DNA of 24,604 bases from Akkermansiaceae bacterium UBA1506 (GTDB lineage: Bacteria; Verrucomicrobiota; Verrucomicrobiia; Verrucomicrobiales; DEV007), in assembly GCA_002323995.1 (NCBI GenBank), contig DCQY01000005.1, positions 28,344 to 52,947 of the forward strand, given 5' to 3'. Numbering within the stretch: the first letter of the stretch is position 1; every line of letters starts with the position of its first letter. The notes beneath the pieces were generated by a model that did no database searches, was not told the origin of the DNA, and was given only the letters and a program-made list of their open reading frames with translations. Made by a program: the position numbers and the translations under genes. Shown one piece after another: positions 7,801 through 16,431 of this stretch.

Positions 7801-9387
7801 TTGGACTCCGAACACATAGAAGCCTACATCGCTGGCGAACTCGACGATAAGGGTTGCGAGCAAATAGAGCGCATTCTTCGAAATGATCGTGAGCTACGGG
7901 AAAGTTACCTCTCTCAGCTCCGCTTGCACATCGCCCTAGAAACTATAATGGGCAATGAGGCTGAAAATCGGAAGTGTGATTTTGATGAGGGCGTTATGGC
8001 CCGGCTCCGTTCAGAGGGTGCTGGCGGCCAAAGTTTTGCCAAGTCAGTTCTCACTGAAATCGTGGAAGAACGCGAAGGTATTATTCCGCTACGATGGCCT
8101 GACCTTGTAAAAGCCGGCATCATTTCCGCGGCGGCTTCTATCGCCCTGATGTTCTTCCTGCAGTCCATCATGTTTGGAAATGCTGGACGTAATAACCGTC
8201 TGGGATCAGGCATTTTAACACCCGGATTCGTTGCGCGCGTGGAAGTTTCTGAAAACCTCAAGTGGTCTGCTGAAACCGACGAAAAAGTCCGTGAAGATGG
8301 TTGGCTAGCACCCGGTTTGATAGGAATTGAGTCAGGACAGGCCAAGATTGCATTCAATTCAGGGGCCACGGCAACCATCGAAGGTCCTGCGACCCTCAGC
8401 ATTGAGTCAAATAATCGCCTCTTCCTTCAAGAGGGAACCCTCACTGCAGATGTTCCGAAACCCGCGACTGGATTCACGGTGAACACGCCAAGAATGAATG
8501 CTGTCGACATTGGGACCCAGTTCTGCGTTTCTGTGGAGCCAAACGGAGACTCGGAGCTTCACGTGATAGAGGGTGAAGTGGAGGCCAGTCGCGCTCGTGG
8601 GAATTCTATCACTACTTTGGTTCGGGAAGGAATTGCACTTCGAGCCGACGGTCGGAACCGAAGTGAGCTGGCGACGATACCTTACCGCGGAGAATCCTTC
8701 TTACTCACACTCGGTCAAACTGCGACGCCAAGCCCTTCTTTGGAGTACACTTTCGATGGTGGCAATGGAAACATAATCGAAGACTCTGGTAAGGATAACG
8801 CTTTTGACGTTCCCTTAATTGGCTCGGGCGAAATGAAGACTTCGCCGCGCCGCGCCCCGGGGCGCTCGGGAAGCGGTCTCTTTTTTAAGCGGGGTGATTC
8901 TCTAGATGTCCCGCTAGCCCGCGAATTTCGACTGAGTGAAGCCTTTACCATTGCTTTCTGGGTCAAGATTCCGCCGCGCATCGATCGCGACGGCAGCGAA
9001 ATCCTAGTGCAGTATGGTCGAGAGGAACTCGGTTGGACCCTTTCCAGTGATCGCAATTTCAGCAGCCCAACGCGCGGTGCTATCCGAGTCGATCATGGCA
9101 AAGGTCACGTTAGAGGCAGCACGGACATCGCAGACGGCAACTGGCATCATGTTGCCTGCCGGTTTATCGGCGGAAAGAACCCCGATCTGAGCTCCCATCT
9201 TCACCTATTCATTGATGGACGCCTCGAGAATATGAGTAGCGCTCAACCTAGCAAGATTGAATCAGGGCGGGCCGGTCAGCTGCTCCTGGGAAGTCCGACT
9301 GACAACCAGTTTGAAGGATGGTTAGATGAACTCACCATTTTCCGTGAAGCCGTTCCCACACTGTTAATTCAAGAACTTAGCAAATAA
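7801..9387 (+). CDS. Membrane-anchored FecR-domain protein with C-terminal LamG domain
   Basis: With a TTG start at 7801, 14 bp after the sigma gene, the protein is 528 residues and begins DSEHIEAYIAGELDD, the usual opening of these proteins. The frame extends back into the sigma gene to 7702 but that part reads as out-of-frame sequence. Layout: a short cytoplasmic N-terminal segment (1-50) that could bind the sigma factor, one transmembrane helix (105-125, AGIISAAASIALMFFLQSIMF), a periplasmic FecR-like domain (~140-270; NTPRMNAVDIGTQFCV, LHVIEGEVEAS), and a concanavalin-like LamG domain (~315-525; EYTFDG, FTIAFWVKIP, GWLDELTIFREA). This suggests a sensor that reads a glycan or surface ligand outside and controls the sigma factor inside. 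The family pattern is known in PVC bacteria; the ligand is not. Confidence 0.85.
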   Translation: MDSEHIEAYIAGELDDKGCEQIERILRNDRELRESYLSQLRLHIALETIMGNEAENRKCDFDEGVMARLRSEGAGGQSFAKSVLTEIVEEREGIIPLRWPDLVKAGIISAAASIALMFFLQSIMFGNAGRNNRLGSGILTPGFVARVEVSENLKWSAETDEKVREDGWLAPGLIGIESGQAKIAFNSGATATIEGPATLSIESNNRLFLQEGTLTADVPKPATGFTVNTPRMNAVDIGTQFCVSVEPNGDSELHVIEGEVEASRARGNSITTLVREGIALRADGRNRSELATIPYRGESFLLTLGQTATPSPSLEYTFDGGNGNIIEDSGKDNAFDVPLIGSGEMKTSPRRAPGRSGSGLFFKRGDSLDVPLAREFRLSEAFTIAFWVKIPPRIDRDGSEILVQYGREELGWTLSSDRNFSSPTRGAIRVDHGKGHVRGSTDIADGNWHHVACRFIGGKNPDLSSHLHLFIDGRLENMSSAQPSKIESGRAGQLLLGSPTDNQFEGWLDELTIFREAVPTLLIQELSK

Positions 9388-9505
9388 GCCTCAGGCATCA
9401 GACGATATTATAACTGAAAACTAAGCCAGTCCCCTTCAGATGCGGCATTGCCACACGAGTGAGAATTTTCAAAATTTTAGCCTGCCACTTATCTTAATCT
9501 CCACC

Positions 9506-11728
9506 ATGAAGAAACCTCGATTGATAACCCCCCTAGCCACCCTGCTTGTTGGAATTGCGATGCTTTCGATCTCCTCAATTCGCGCGGAAATGCGAACTTG
9601 GACTTCAGCTGATGGCAAAACCTTGCAGGCCGAATTCGCAGGAAGCATCGGCAGCGGTTCTACCGCCCAAGTAAAGCTCAAGCTGGAAAATGGAGACCTC
9701 ATCAACTACCCCATCTCAAAGCTTAGCGAGGATGACCGTATCTTCGTAAAAGGTAACCTACCGACCGATCCTGCCGCTCTCGCTGCTGCAATTGATCAAC
9801 TCGTAATCGACAAGATAAAGGAAAGCTATTACGAGCTGCGAGCGGAACTTGCTTCTCTTCCTCAAAATGAATACCTCTCCAATGCTGAAAAATTGAAGCG
9901 CAAGCAAGAAATCGAGCGTGAGATGGAGATGTGCCTACCGAACGAACGAACGACTGACCAACAGTTCCTTCGGCGGATCTACTTGGACTTAGCTGGACGG
10001 ATTCCTACCTTTGATGAGGCTGAGATATTTCTCTCCGAACGTAATCCTAACAAGCGCGCTAACTTAATCGATCAGCTTCTCGATTCCGAGGCGTTCGCTA
10101 TGAGAATGTATAACTATTATTCTGACCTCTTCAGAATTCGCGAGGGGGTCTTTATGATGGGGAACGGGGATCTCAAAGTCGATCCCTACATTGAATATGT
10201 GAAACAAAGCGTGCGCGATGACAAGCCCTTCGACGAAATGGCTCGCGAGCTTCTCACCGCCAATGGTCACATCGCCCAGAACCCAGCGGCAGGATACATG
10301 CTTGCTGATTCCGGCATGCGCCTCTGTAATCTTTCTAACACCTTCACGATTTTCATGGGCACGGAAATCACCTGCGCCCAGTGTCACGACCACCCGTTCG
10401 AGGAAGTTTACCAAATGGACTTCTTTAAGATGGCTTCCTTCATGGGAGAAACTGAGACACGGATACGCGGCCGCGGTGACTCCATGATGATGATGTCCAT
10501 GGGAAACAACTCTCGTGCTGAGCAGGAGCGCATGGGTAAGATTTTGAAGGCAGCGGGCAAACTTCGTGAGAACGAGACCACAGACCGCAACCTCAGCGGT
10601 TGGATGGGCACCACTAACATTGTTGTCCACGATGATGGTTCCAACGCCATTCAGCTTCCTCACGACTACAAATACGATGACGGTGAACCCAACATGAAAG
10701 TGGAGCCTGCCACTTATTTCGGTGATATCATGGATGTTGCCGAATTTGATTCTCCGCGCCATGCGTTCGCAGAGTGGGTCGTCTCTCCTAACAATCCGCG
10801 TTTTACGATCAACACAGTAAACCGCTTTTGGAAGCTAGCTTTTGGTATCGGCCAGATCGAACCAGTCTACAACATCCCGGGGCACCTCGACGGTCAGGCC
10901 CAAAACTACGAACTTCTCACCTTCCTCGAGGAGATGATGAAAGACATGGATTATAGCACGAAAGATTTCTTCCGCGTAATCTACAACACACAGACCTACC
11001 AAAGAGAAGCTGAAACAATGTCTCCTTCTCTCGCCCAGATGGACAAAGGCAGCTACCACTTTCCCGGACCAGTCCTTCGGCGGATGTCTGCGGAACAGCT
11101 ATGGGATTCCCTCGTTGCCTTGACGACGGATAATCCTGAAGGCGTTACCCGCCAGGGTGCTCAGAAGTATCGCGAGTGGATGCAGACGGACACTACTGCC
11201 TTTAAAACGGCTGACGAAATCCTCGCATTCAAGGCGAAGTGGGGAGAAATCGGACGCCTCACCAAGTATGATGGGCAGTATGTTTCTCGCGACGACAACG
11301 TGGGTGGTGAAGCCATGTTTCGCGCTTCCGAGATGCGCCAACCTCAGGCGCCAGGCCACTTCCTGCGCATGTTTGGCCAGTCCGACAAGCAACTCATCGA
11401 GAACCAGTTCAAAGGAGGCTCTTCTCCGCAGGTTATGGCGCTTCTAAACGGTAAGATCACCAACAGCGTACTAACAAGCCCGGACGCCTACCTCATTGAA
11501 GAGGTTGCGAACGGTCGCGGATCCAAAGGTGACAAGGTGGACAAAATTTTCCTCAGCGTTCTGACTCGCTACCCATCTTCTAACGAGAAATCCGCTGCCA
11601 ATTCCGGCATGCGTGCACGCACTGACAGTGGCATGAGCGATAAACAGAAAATGGCGATCGAGGCGAAAGCAATCGGCAACGTGATCTGGGCTCTTGTTAA
11701 CACCCGAGAATTTATGTTTATCCAGTAA
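9506..11728 (+). CDS. Exported SHD1-DUF1549-DUF1553 protein (planctomycete cytochrome-like)
   Basis: The ATG at 9506 gives a clean signal peptide (MKKPRLITPLATLLVGIAML...SIRA, cleavage near 27); the frame is open to 9440. The 740-residue protein has an SHD1-like domain (29-80, RTWTSADGKTLQAEF), then DUF1549 with FLRRIYLDLAGRIPT and a CAQCH motif (C290, C293, H294) of c-type haem form. DUF1553 fills the C-terminal half (HAFAEWVVSPNNPRFTINTVNRFW, PGPVLRRMSAEQLWDSLVAL). A Met-rich stretch (M327-M330, M332) follows the CxxCH. These proteins are abundant in PVC bacteria and usually paired with DUF1501; proposed roles involve breakdown of complex polysaccharides, but the reaction is unproven. DUF1501 follows after 48 bp. 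Confidence 0.93.
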   Translation: MKKPRLITPLATLLVGIAMLSISSIRAEMRTWTSADGKTLQAEFAGSIGSGSTAQVKLKLENGDLINYPISKLSEDDRIFVKGNLPTDPAALAAAIDQLVIDKIKESYYELRAELASLPQNEYLSNAEKLKRKQEIEREMEMCLPNERTTDQQFLRRIYLDLAGRIPTFDEAEIFLSERNPNKRANLIDQLLDSEAFAMRMYNYYSDLFRIREGVFMMGNGDLKVDPYIEYVKQSVRDDKPFDEMARELLTANGHIAQNPAAGYMLADSGMRLCNLSNTFTIFMGTEITCAQCHDHPFEEVYQMDFFKMASFMGETETRIRGRGDSMMMMSMGNNSRAEQERMGKILKAAGKLRENETTDRNLSGWMGTTNIVVHDDGSNAIQLPHDYKYDDGEPNMKVEPATYFGDIMDVAEFDSPRHAFAEWVVSPNNPRFTINTVNRFWKLAFGIGQIEPVYNIPGHLDGQAQNYELLTFLEEMMKDMDYSTKDFFRVIYNTQTYQREAETMSPSLAQMDKGSYHFPGPVLRRMSAEQLWDSLVALTTDNPEGVTRQGAQKYREWMQTDTTAFKTADEILAFKAKWGEIGRLTKYDGQYVSRDDNVGGEAMFRASEMRQPQAPGHFLRMFGQSDKQLIENQFKGGSSPQVMALLNGKITNSVLTSPDAYLIEEVANGRGSKGDKVDKIFLSVLTRYPSSNEKSAANSGMRARTDSGMSDKQKMAIEAKAIGNVIWALVNTREFMFIQ

Positions 11729-11776
11729 CCAAACGATTCACAAACACTCACACTAATTTTAACCCATCCTACCAAA

Positions 11777-13099
11777 ATGAAAGACCAACTGAAAAATTTG
11801 GACCAGCTGAGCCGCCGACAGTTTGTGGCTCGCACAGCCAAAACAGCCCTTGGAGTTAGCGTCATCCCCCTCGCCGACGGTATGCAAGCAGTGCAAGCTG
11901 CTGGCGGAGGACAAGCCGAACACTGTATTTTCTTTTACATGTCCGGCGGGATGACCCACATCGACACCTTTGATCCCAAACCTGGCACCGAAACCGGTGG
12001 ACAGACCAAAGGGATCGAAACAGGTGTCGCTGGCATCCAGGTTTCGGAGTTTATGCCCGGGATCGCTAAGCGTTTCAAAGATGTTGCTCTGGTTCGTTCG
12101 ATGACTCAGAAAACCGGTGACCACCGCGGCGGTTCTTACTGGATGCATACCAGCTACGCTCCGCGCGCCACGATCGTGCACCCGACCATGGGACCGTGGG
12201 CTCAAACCATCCTTGGCAAGAAGCACGCAACGCTTCCAGACTCAGTCCTCATCGGAGGAGGTGGCGGGGGTCCCGGCGCGGGATTCTTCGGGCCTGCTCT
12301 CGCTCCCCTACCTATTGGTGACCCTGAAAAAGGAGTTCAGAACTCCCGCCCGGCTCAAGGAGTCGACGACGACCTCTTCGACAAGCGCATCGATCTGATG
12401 AACACTTTCGACGAATCTTTCCAGCGTAAGTTCAAGACCGATGAGGTGGCTGCTTATAGCCAATTCTACGATGAGACTCTTAACCTTATGCAAAGTGAAG
12501 ACCTCGACACCTTCGACCTGAGTAAGGAGCCTGACGTCGAGAAGAAACTCCAGAGCTACGGCAACGGACGAATCGGTAAAGGCTCTCTCCTTGCAAAGCG
12601 ACTCGTTTCATCCGGAATTCGTTTCGTGGAAGTCCGGGGCGGTGGCTGGGATATGCACAATAATCTCTGGCAGGCCATACCGCAGCGCGCTGGGGAACTC
12701 GATAAGGCGCTCAGTGCTTTGATTGACGATTTGAAAGCTGAAGGATTGTTTGAGAAAACTTTAATCGTCCTTGGAACCGAGTTTGGTCGTACGCCGAAGA
12801 TCAACGCCAATGCTGGTCGTGACCACTTCCCACGCTGTTTCTCCACCATGTTTGCTGGCGGTGGAATCCAGGGAGGACAAGTTTACGGTAAGTCAGACAA
12901 GTTGGGTATGTCGGTGGAGGAAAATCCGGTTACTGCTGGGATGTTCAATGCCACTATAGCTCACGCCCTTGGTATGGATCTTAACAAGGTGGTCTACGCG
13001 CCATCCGGCCGTCCCTTCCTTGTCGCTGGTCATACGCGTGACCCTCAAACCGACGAAATTGTTACCGAATACAAGCCGATCATGCCCTTCTTTTCCTGA
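11777..13099 (+). CDS. Tat-exported DUF1501 protein (sulfatase/alkaline-phosphatase fold)
   Basis: The 440-residue protein starts with a twin-arginine signal: SRRQF (R13, R14), a hydrophobic stretch, and a likely cleavage after QAVQA near residue 38. The Tat route implies folding with a cofactor in the cytoplasm before export. DUF1501 features are present: CIFFYMSGGMTHIDTFDPKP near the mature N-terminus, TGDHRGGSYWMHT, VEVRGGGWDMHNN, and GTEFGRTPKIN...GRDHFP near residues 333-350. The family shares the alkaline phosphatase/sulfatase superfamily fold; metal ligands are probably the conserved D/H residues in these motifs. It is almost always next to a DUF1549/DUF1553 gene, as here, which suggests the two act together at the cell surface. 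A strong terminator follows. Confidence 0.94.
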   Translation: MKDQLKNLDQLSRRQFVARTAKTALGVSVIPLADGMQAVQAAGGGQAEHCIFFYMSGGMTHIDTFDPKPGTETGGQTKGIETGVAGIQVSEFMPGIAKRFKDVALVRSMTQKTGDHRGGSYWMHTSYAPRATIVHPTMGPWAQTILGKKHATLPDSVLIGGGGGGPGAGFFGPALAPLPIGDPEKGVQNSRPAQGVDDDLFDKRIDLMNTFDESFQRKFKTDEVAAYSQFYDETLNLMQSEDLDTFDLSKEPDVEKKLQSYGNGRIGKGSLLAKRLVSSGIRFVEVRGGGWDMHNNLWQAIPQRAGELDKALSALIDDLKAEGLFEKTLIVLGTEFGRTPKINANAGRDHFPRCFSTMFAGGGIQGGQVYGKSDKLGMSVEENPVTAGMFNATIAHALGMDLNKVVYAPSGRPFLVAGHTRDPQTDEIVTEYKPIMPFFS

Positions 13100-13126
13100 T
13101 CGAATACCATTCCGAATCACCACAAC

Positions 13127-13157
13127 AAAAACCCGGGAGGCAACTCCCGGGTTTTTT
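13127..13157 (+). terminator. Intrinsic terminator after the DUF1501 gene
   Basis: ACCCGGGAG (13131-13139) pairs with CTCCCGGGT (13144-13152) around a GCAA tetraloop of the stable GNRA type. An AAAA/TTTT extension lengthens the stem to 13 bp and supplies the T-run. It lies 28 bp after the DUF1501 stop. It should end the sigma/FecR/DUF1549/DUF1501 transcript, and separates it from the histidine kinase gene. The remaining gap to 13273 is AT-rich (around 13165-13220) and could hold the kinase promoter. Confidence 0.93.
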
Positions 13158-13273
13158 GTGTTCCTAAATCGAAAATTTATATTTTAGCTTTCTTAAATAA
13201 CCAAAATACCTTACATAAATGATCTGGTGAGGTTACCCACTTCATCTTCAGCACTACTCGACGCAACACCAGA

Positions 13274-14968
13274 ATGAGTCTCGCCGGGACCGCAGTATCA
13301 TCGCCGACGACGGAGACCCGTCAGTCGAAGGATTTTGGTGTCTCTATCCTTGTCATCGAGTCATTTGCATCTACCCCTCTGGGCCCCAAAATCGTCTTCG
13401 CAAACGACCTCGCGATAAAGGAAACCGGCTACGAAGAAAAGTCTTTGGTCGGATCTCCTCTAGGTCTGATTTACGATCGCAATGATCTTCGCAACCTAAT
13501 AGAGAAACTTCCTGTCATAGCCGCGAGAGCCGGCTTCTGCTGGATGAACCGTAATCTCATCCGAAATGGTGGCATAAAAGAAACCATGCACTGGACGATT
13601 CGGCCTACAAAACGTGAGAATGGCCGAGCGCAGCATTTTACTCTGACTTTCAAATCGATTCAGGAGACAAGAAAATCTAATCCAGCCACTAGATTAGCCC
13701 GGCCTTCTCTAACTGAGCCAGCACCTGAATCAAGAATCGCGGATAAACCGATATCCGACGGCAGCAACGGAGACCTTGAAAAGGCATTGCAGAAAACGAG
13801 GTCGGAGTCCCTTGCCATGGCGGCCGGGGGCGTAGCTCACGATTTTAAAAATGCGTTACAGACGATTAAGTCGAACCTCGAAATTGCACATTCGATCGCT
13901 GGAGTCCACTCGAAGATTAGCACCTGCCTCGACGACGCAAATCGCGCCCTTGACGATGCCGAGATCCTTGCTCGTCAGATGCTGTCGTTTACCCGTGGAG
14001 ATCAGTTTGAATCCAAAATTTTTGATATTACAGATCAGGTTCAGCGCGCTTCTACCCTCTGCACTGCGGGATCACGAGTCAGTTGCCAACTCAATTTAGA
14101 ACCGCAGCTTAGACTCGTTGAGGGAGATCCGAATCGAATTTATCAGGTGTTGCATAATCTTGTGATCAATGCTTGCCAGGCAATGCCAAACGGAGGGGTT
14201 CTCCACCTCACTACTGGAAATGCGGATCTCGACCTCCAAAACCGTTACTTGGTGGCTGCCGGTTCCTACACGGTGGTTTCGGTCAGGGATCGCGGTTGCG
14301 GTATCCCCCCGGACATCTTACCCCAGATCTTCGAAAATAATTTTTCCACCAAAACTGATGGCAGCGGGTTTGGCCTCGCTTCCTGCCTGGCTATCATAAA
14401 GGCACACGGGGGAGAGATCCGTGCGGCCTCTAAGGTGGGCGTGGGAACTGAATTTCTCGTCTTCCTGCCTTCAACTAGCAAAACTATCGAACGATCCGAG
14501 ATTAGCTCAACCCAAGGAAATATAATCTCATCGTCGACTAACACTGGAATGCCCGAGTGCATTTCACGCTCTGATCAAGCTTCTATTTCTAGGGCCTGTC
14601 GCGTTTTAGTTGTTGAGGATCAAGCACCCGTTCTGAAAGCGACCCGAGGCCTCCTCCAACACCTCGGCCACGAGTGCTTTGAAGCGATGGATGGAGAATC
14701 AGCCATCCGCACTTATCGCCAGCATCTTGATTCCGCCGAGCCAATTGATATAGTTCTGCTCGACATGACTCTTCCCGGTGGTTTGCACGGAGTCGACGTT
14801 TACAGGGAACTTCAAATGATAGACCCGAAGGTCCAAGTTATTGCCACTAGCGGCTACTTTGACGACGGGCCCAATGACACAATCACTGAGGCAGGGTTCC
14901 CTGCTTCACTAGCCAAGCCTTTTACGATGGAGGCGCTGTCAAAAACGATTACCCGACTACTATCTTGA
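13274..14968 (+). CDS. Hybrid sensor histidine kinase with C-terminal receiver
   Basis: The 564-residue protein has no signal peptide or membrane segment, so it is predicted cytoplasmic. A PAS-like sensor covers ~20-130 (VFANDLAIKETGYEEKSLVG). The phospho-acceptor His is H189 in GGVAHDFKN, of the AHDFNN type but with Lys for the first Asn. The ATPase domain has N-box HNLVINACQAMP, G1 DRGCGIPP, and STKTDGSGFGLA. A receiver domain occupies about 447-564 (RVLVVEDQ, acceptor D497 in VLLDMTLPGG, ATSGY, and LAKPF), so phosphate can be passed on or drained within the protein. No response regulator or phosphotransfer gene is adjacent, so its output is unknown. Its stop overlaps the convergent TatD stop by 9 bp. 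Confidence 0.92.
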   Translation: MSLAGTAVSSPTTETRQSKDFGVSILVIESFASTPLGPKIVFANDLAIKETGYEEKSLVGSPLGLIYDRNDLRNLIEKLPVIAARAGFCWMNRNLIRNGGIKETMHWTIRPTKRENGRAQHFTLTFKSIQETRKSNPATRLARPSLTEPAPESRIADKPISDGSNGDLEKALQKTRSESLAMAAGGVAHDFKNALQTIKSNLEIAHSIAGVHSKISTCLDDANRALDDAEILARQMLSFTRGDQFESKIFDITDQVQRASTLCTAGSRVSCQLNLEPQLRLVEGDPNRIYQVLHNLVINACQAMPNGGVLHLTTGNADLDLQNRYLVAAGSYTVVSVRDRGCGIPPDILPQIFENNFSTKTDGSGFGLASCLAIIKAHGGEIRAASKVGVGTEFLVFLPSTSKTIERSEISSTQGNIISSSTNTGMPECISRSDQASISRACRVLVVEDQAPVLKATRGLLQHLGHECFEAMDGESAIRTYRQHLDSAEPIDIVLLDMTLPGGLHGVDVYRELQMIDPKVQVIATSGYFDDGPNDTITEAGFPASLAKPFTMEALSKTITRLLS

Positions 14969-15751
14969 ATGCCATGCGCTAAAGTTTTGGATCATCATAG
15001 CCTTGGTCTCCTCCATACTGATTCCCGCCCATTCACTGTAGGCCTCATAAACACCAACAAGATTTGCCGGGTGATTGGCTGGCCCTCCTGACTCGGATCG
15101 CATAATTGATTTACGAATCAGAGCTTTTGGCGGCATCATATCGGGCGCATCAGTTTCTAATAAGAGACGGTCCTCTGGAACCAGTTCAAAAACTTTCAGC
15201 TTGGCCATCTTATCCTGTCGGAAGAAATATCCCGAGATAGAAAAATAAGAACCTCGCTCTACAAATTCATTCACGAGGTCAGCGGGACCTGAATAGGAAT
15301 GCAGAAGAAAGGCTCCGTCGAAACGAGAGTTGTCTAAACATTCCAACAATTTACCCCACGCTTTCAAGCAGTGAATCGTAGCGGGCCGCTGCAGTTCATG
15401 GGCAAATCCGAGTTGAGTGAGAAACGCCTCCTGCTGTCGAACCCAGTCGCGATTGGGAATCCACTTATCAAGACCAATTTCACCAACTCCCGCCAAGGGG
15501 TTTTTTGTCAGTATGTAGCGAAGGCTCTCTTGCCATCCATCTGGGTATTCGTTGACATACCAAGGATGCAGCCCATAAAAAGCTGAGACTTCAGGGATAC
15601 TTTGTGCTAAATCGCTAACTGACGCCCAGTCGTCAGGAGTCGTCCCATTCACAACCATTTTATCAACACCAGCTTCACGCGCATCATAGAGAACCGCATT
15701 CAGGTTATCAAATAGGACGGGGTCCTGAAGATGAAGATGGCTATCGATCAT
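14960..15751 (-). CDS. TatD-family metal-dependent hydrolase
   Basis: The 263-residue protein is a TIM-barrel hydrolase of the TatD type. The metal-binding HLH is at residues 5-7 (MIDSHLHLQ), followed by GEIGLDK (metal-bridging Glu), ATIHCLKAW and FLLHSYSGP (His ligands), and LLETDAPDM (Asp). TatD proteins are two-metal nucleases, often 3'-5' DNA exonucleases; substrate range varies, so a DNA-repair or turnover role is likely but not proven. It is last in a leftward group, starting 25 bp after the GNAT gene, and its stop lies inside the end of the convergent kinase gene. Confidence 0.92.
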   Translation of the reverse strand: MIDSHLHLQDPVLFDNLNAVLYDAREAGVDKMVVNGTTPDDWASVSDLAQSIPEVSAFYGLHPWYVNEYPDGWQESLRYILTKNPLAGVGEIGLDKWIPNRDWVRQQEAFLTQLGFAHELQRPATIHCLKAWGKLLECLDNSRFDGAFLLHSYSGPADLVNEFVERGSYFSISGYFFRQDKMAKLKVFELVPEDRLLLETDAPDMMPPKALIRKSIMRSESGGPANHPANLVGVYEAYSEWAGISMEETKAMMIQNFSAWHSR

Positions 15752-15776
15752 CAGGCTTCGGGACAGATGCCTGTCA

Positions 15777-16271
15777 CTATTCCGCGAGGTTCAATCGCAT
15801 CGGAATCATATGCGAGTGAGTGAATCCAAGGCTTTCGAAAAATTCCTGACTTTCATCGCTCACCTTATCCGTCAGAATGGTGATTCGTTTGAATTCCTTT
15901 CTCTTGGCAAAATCGATCACATAGGTGACCAACTGTGCACCGTAACCACAACGTCGAAAATCAGGGTGAATGAAGACGTCTTCAAGGTTGAAAACAAACC
16001 CACCCATCGCAGTACTGATGGTAAACAAAACATTGACCATGCCAACGATCTCGAAATCCGTCCTTACAACAAAGATCCGCCCACGGCTGGGCTGCTCAAG
16101 AATAGCTCGCAATCCTCTCTCCTGTTTTTGGCGATCAGGACTAAAATCCTCTTCAATCTCGAAGAGTGCCATTGTCAGGTTAATCAACTGCGGCAAATCT
16201 TCTAGGGTGGCTGGCTCAATTCTCGCTTTCTGATTCAGCGGTTGGATTGGCGCGGTGAAGGAGGTATCCAT
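15777..16271 (-). CDS. GNAT-family N-acetyltransferase
   Basis: The 164-residue protein has the GNAT fold: RIEPATLEDLPQLINLTMALF (strand 1 and helix 1), VNVLFTISTAMGGFVFNLEDVFIHPDFR (strands 3-4), the acetyl-CoA pyrophosphate loop RRCGYGAQLVTYV, and the C-terminal FFESLGFTHSHMIPMRLNL. It is expected to move an acetyl group from acetyl-CoA to an amine. No motif shows the acceptor. It is followed 25 bp on by tatD in the same direction, while the carboxypeptidase gene upstream is 160 bp away, so it may have its own promoter. Confidence 0.9.
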   Translation of the reverse strand: MDTSFTAPIQPLNQKARIEPATLEDLPQLINLTMALFEIEEDFSPDRQKQERGLRAILEQPSRGRIFVVRTDFEIVGMVNVLFTISTAMGGFVFNLEDVFIHPDFRRCGYGAQLVTYVIDFAKRKEFKRITILTDKVSDESQEFFESLGFTHSHMIPMRLNLAE

Positions 16272-16431
16272 GATCGTGTCGCAATTCGTGCAGCTTTTAG
16301 TCTAGCAAACCTCGGAGCAATGGCAAAGCATCCAATTAAAGTGCTTTAACCATTCTAACCCATGATACGTCTTTTAAAGAGTAGTAGTCTGCTTGCTCGT
16401 AACTTTACTTGATTTAATGAGCAAAAAGCCG

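Noticed and set aside
10064..10762. A 232-codon open frame opposite the DUF1549 gene
   Set aside because: The sense frame is a clear family member with signal peptide; the antisense product is His/Val-rich with no motifs.
16393..16424. TTGCTC/GAGCAA inverted repeat after the M32 carboxypeptidase gene
   Set aside because: Only 6 bp with a 20-base loop and no T-run after it in the direction of transcription.
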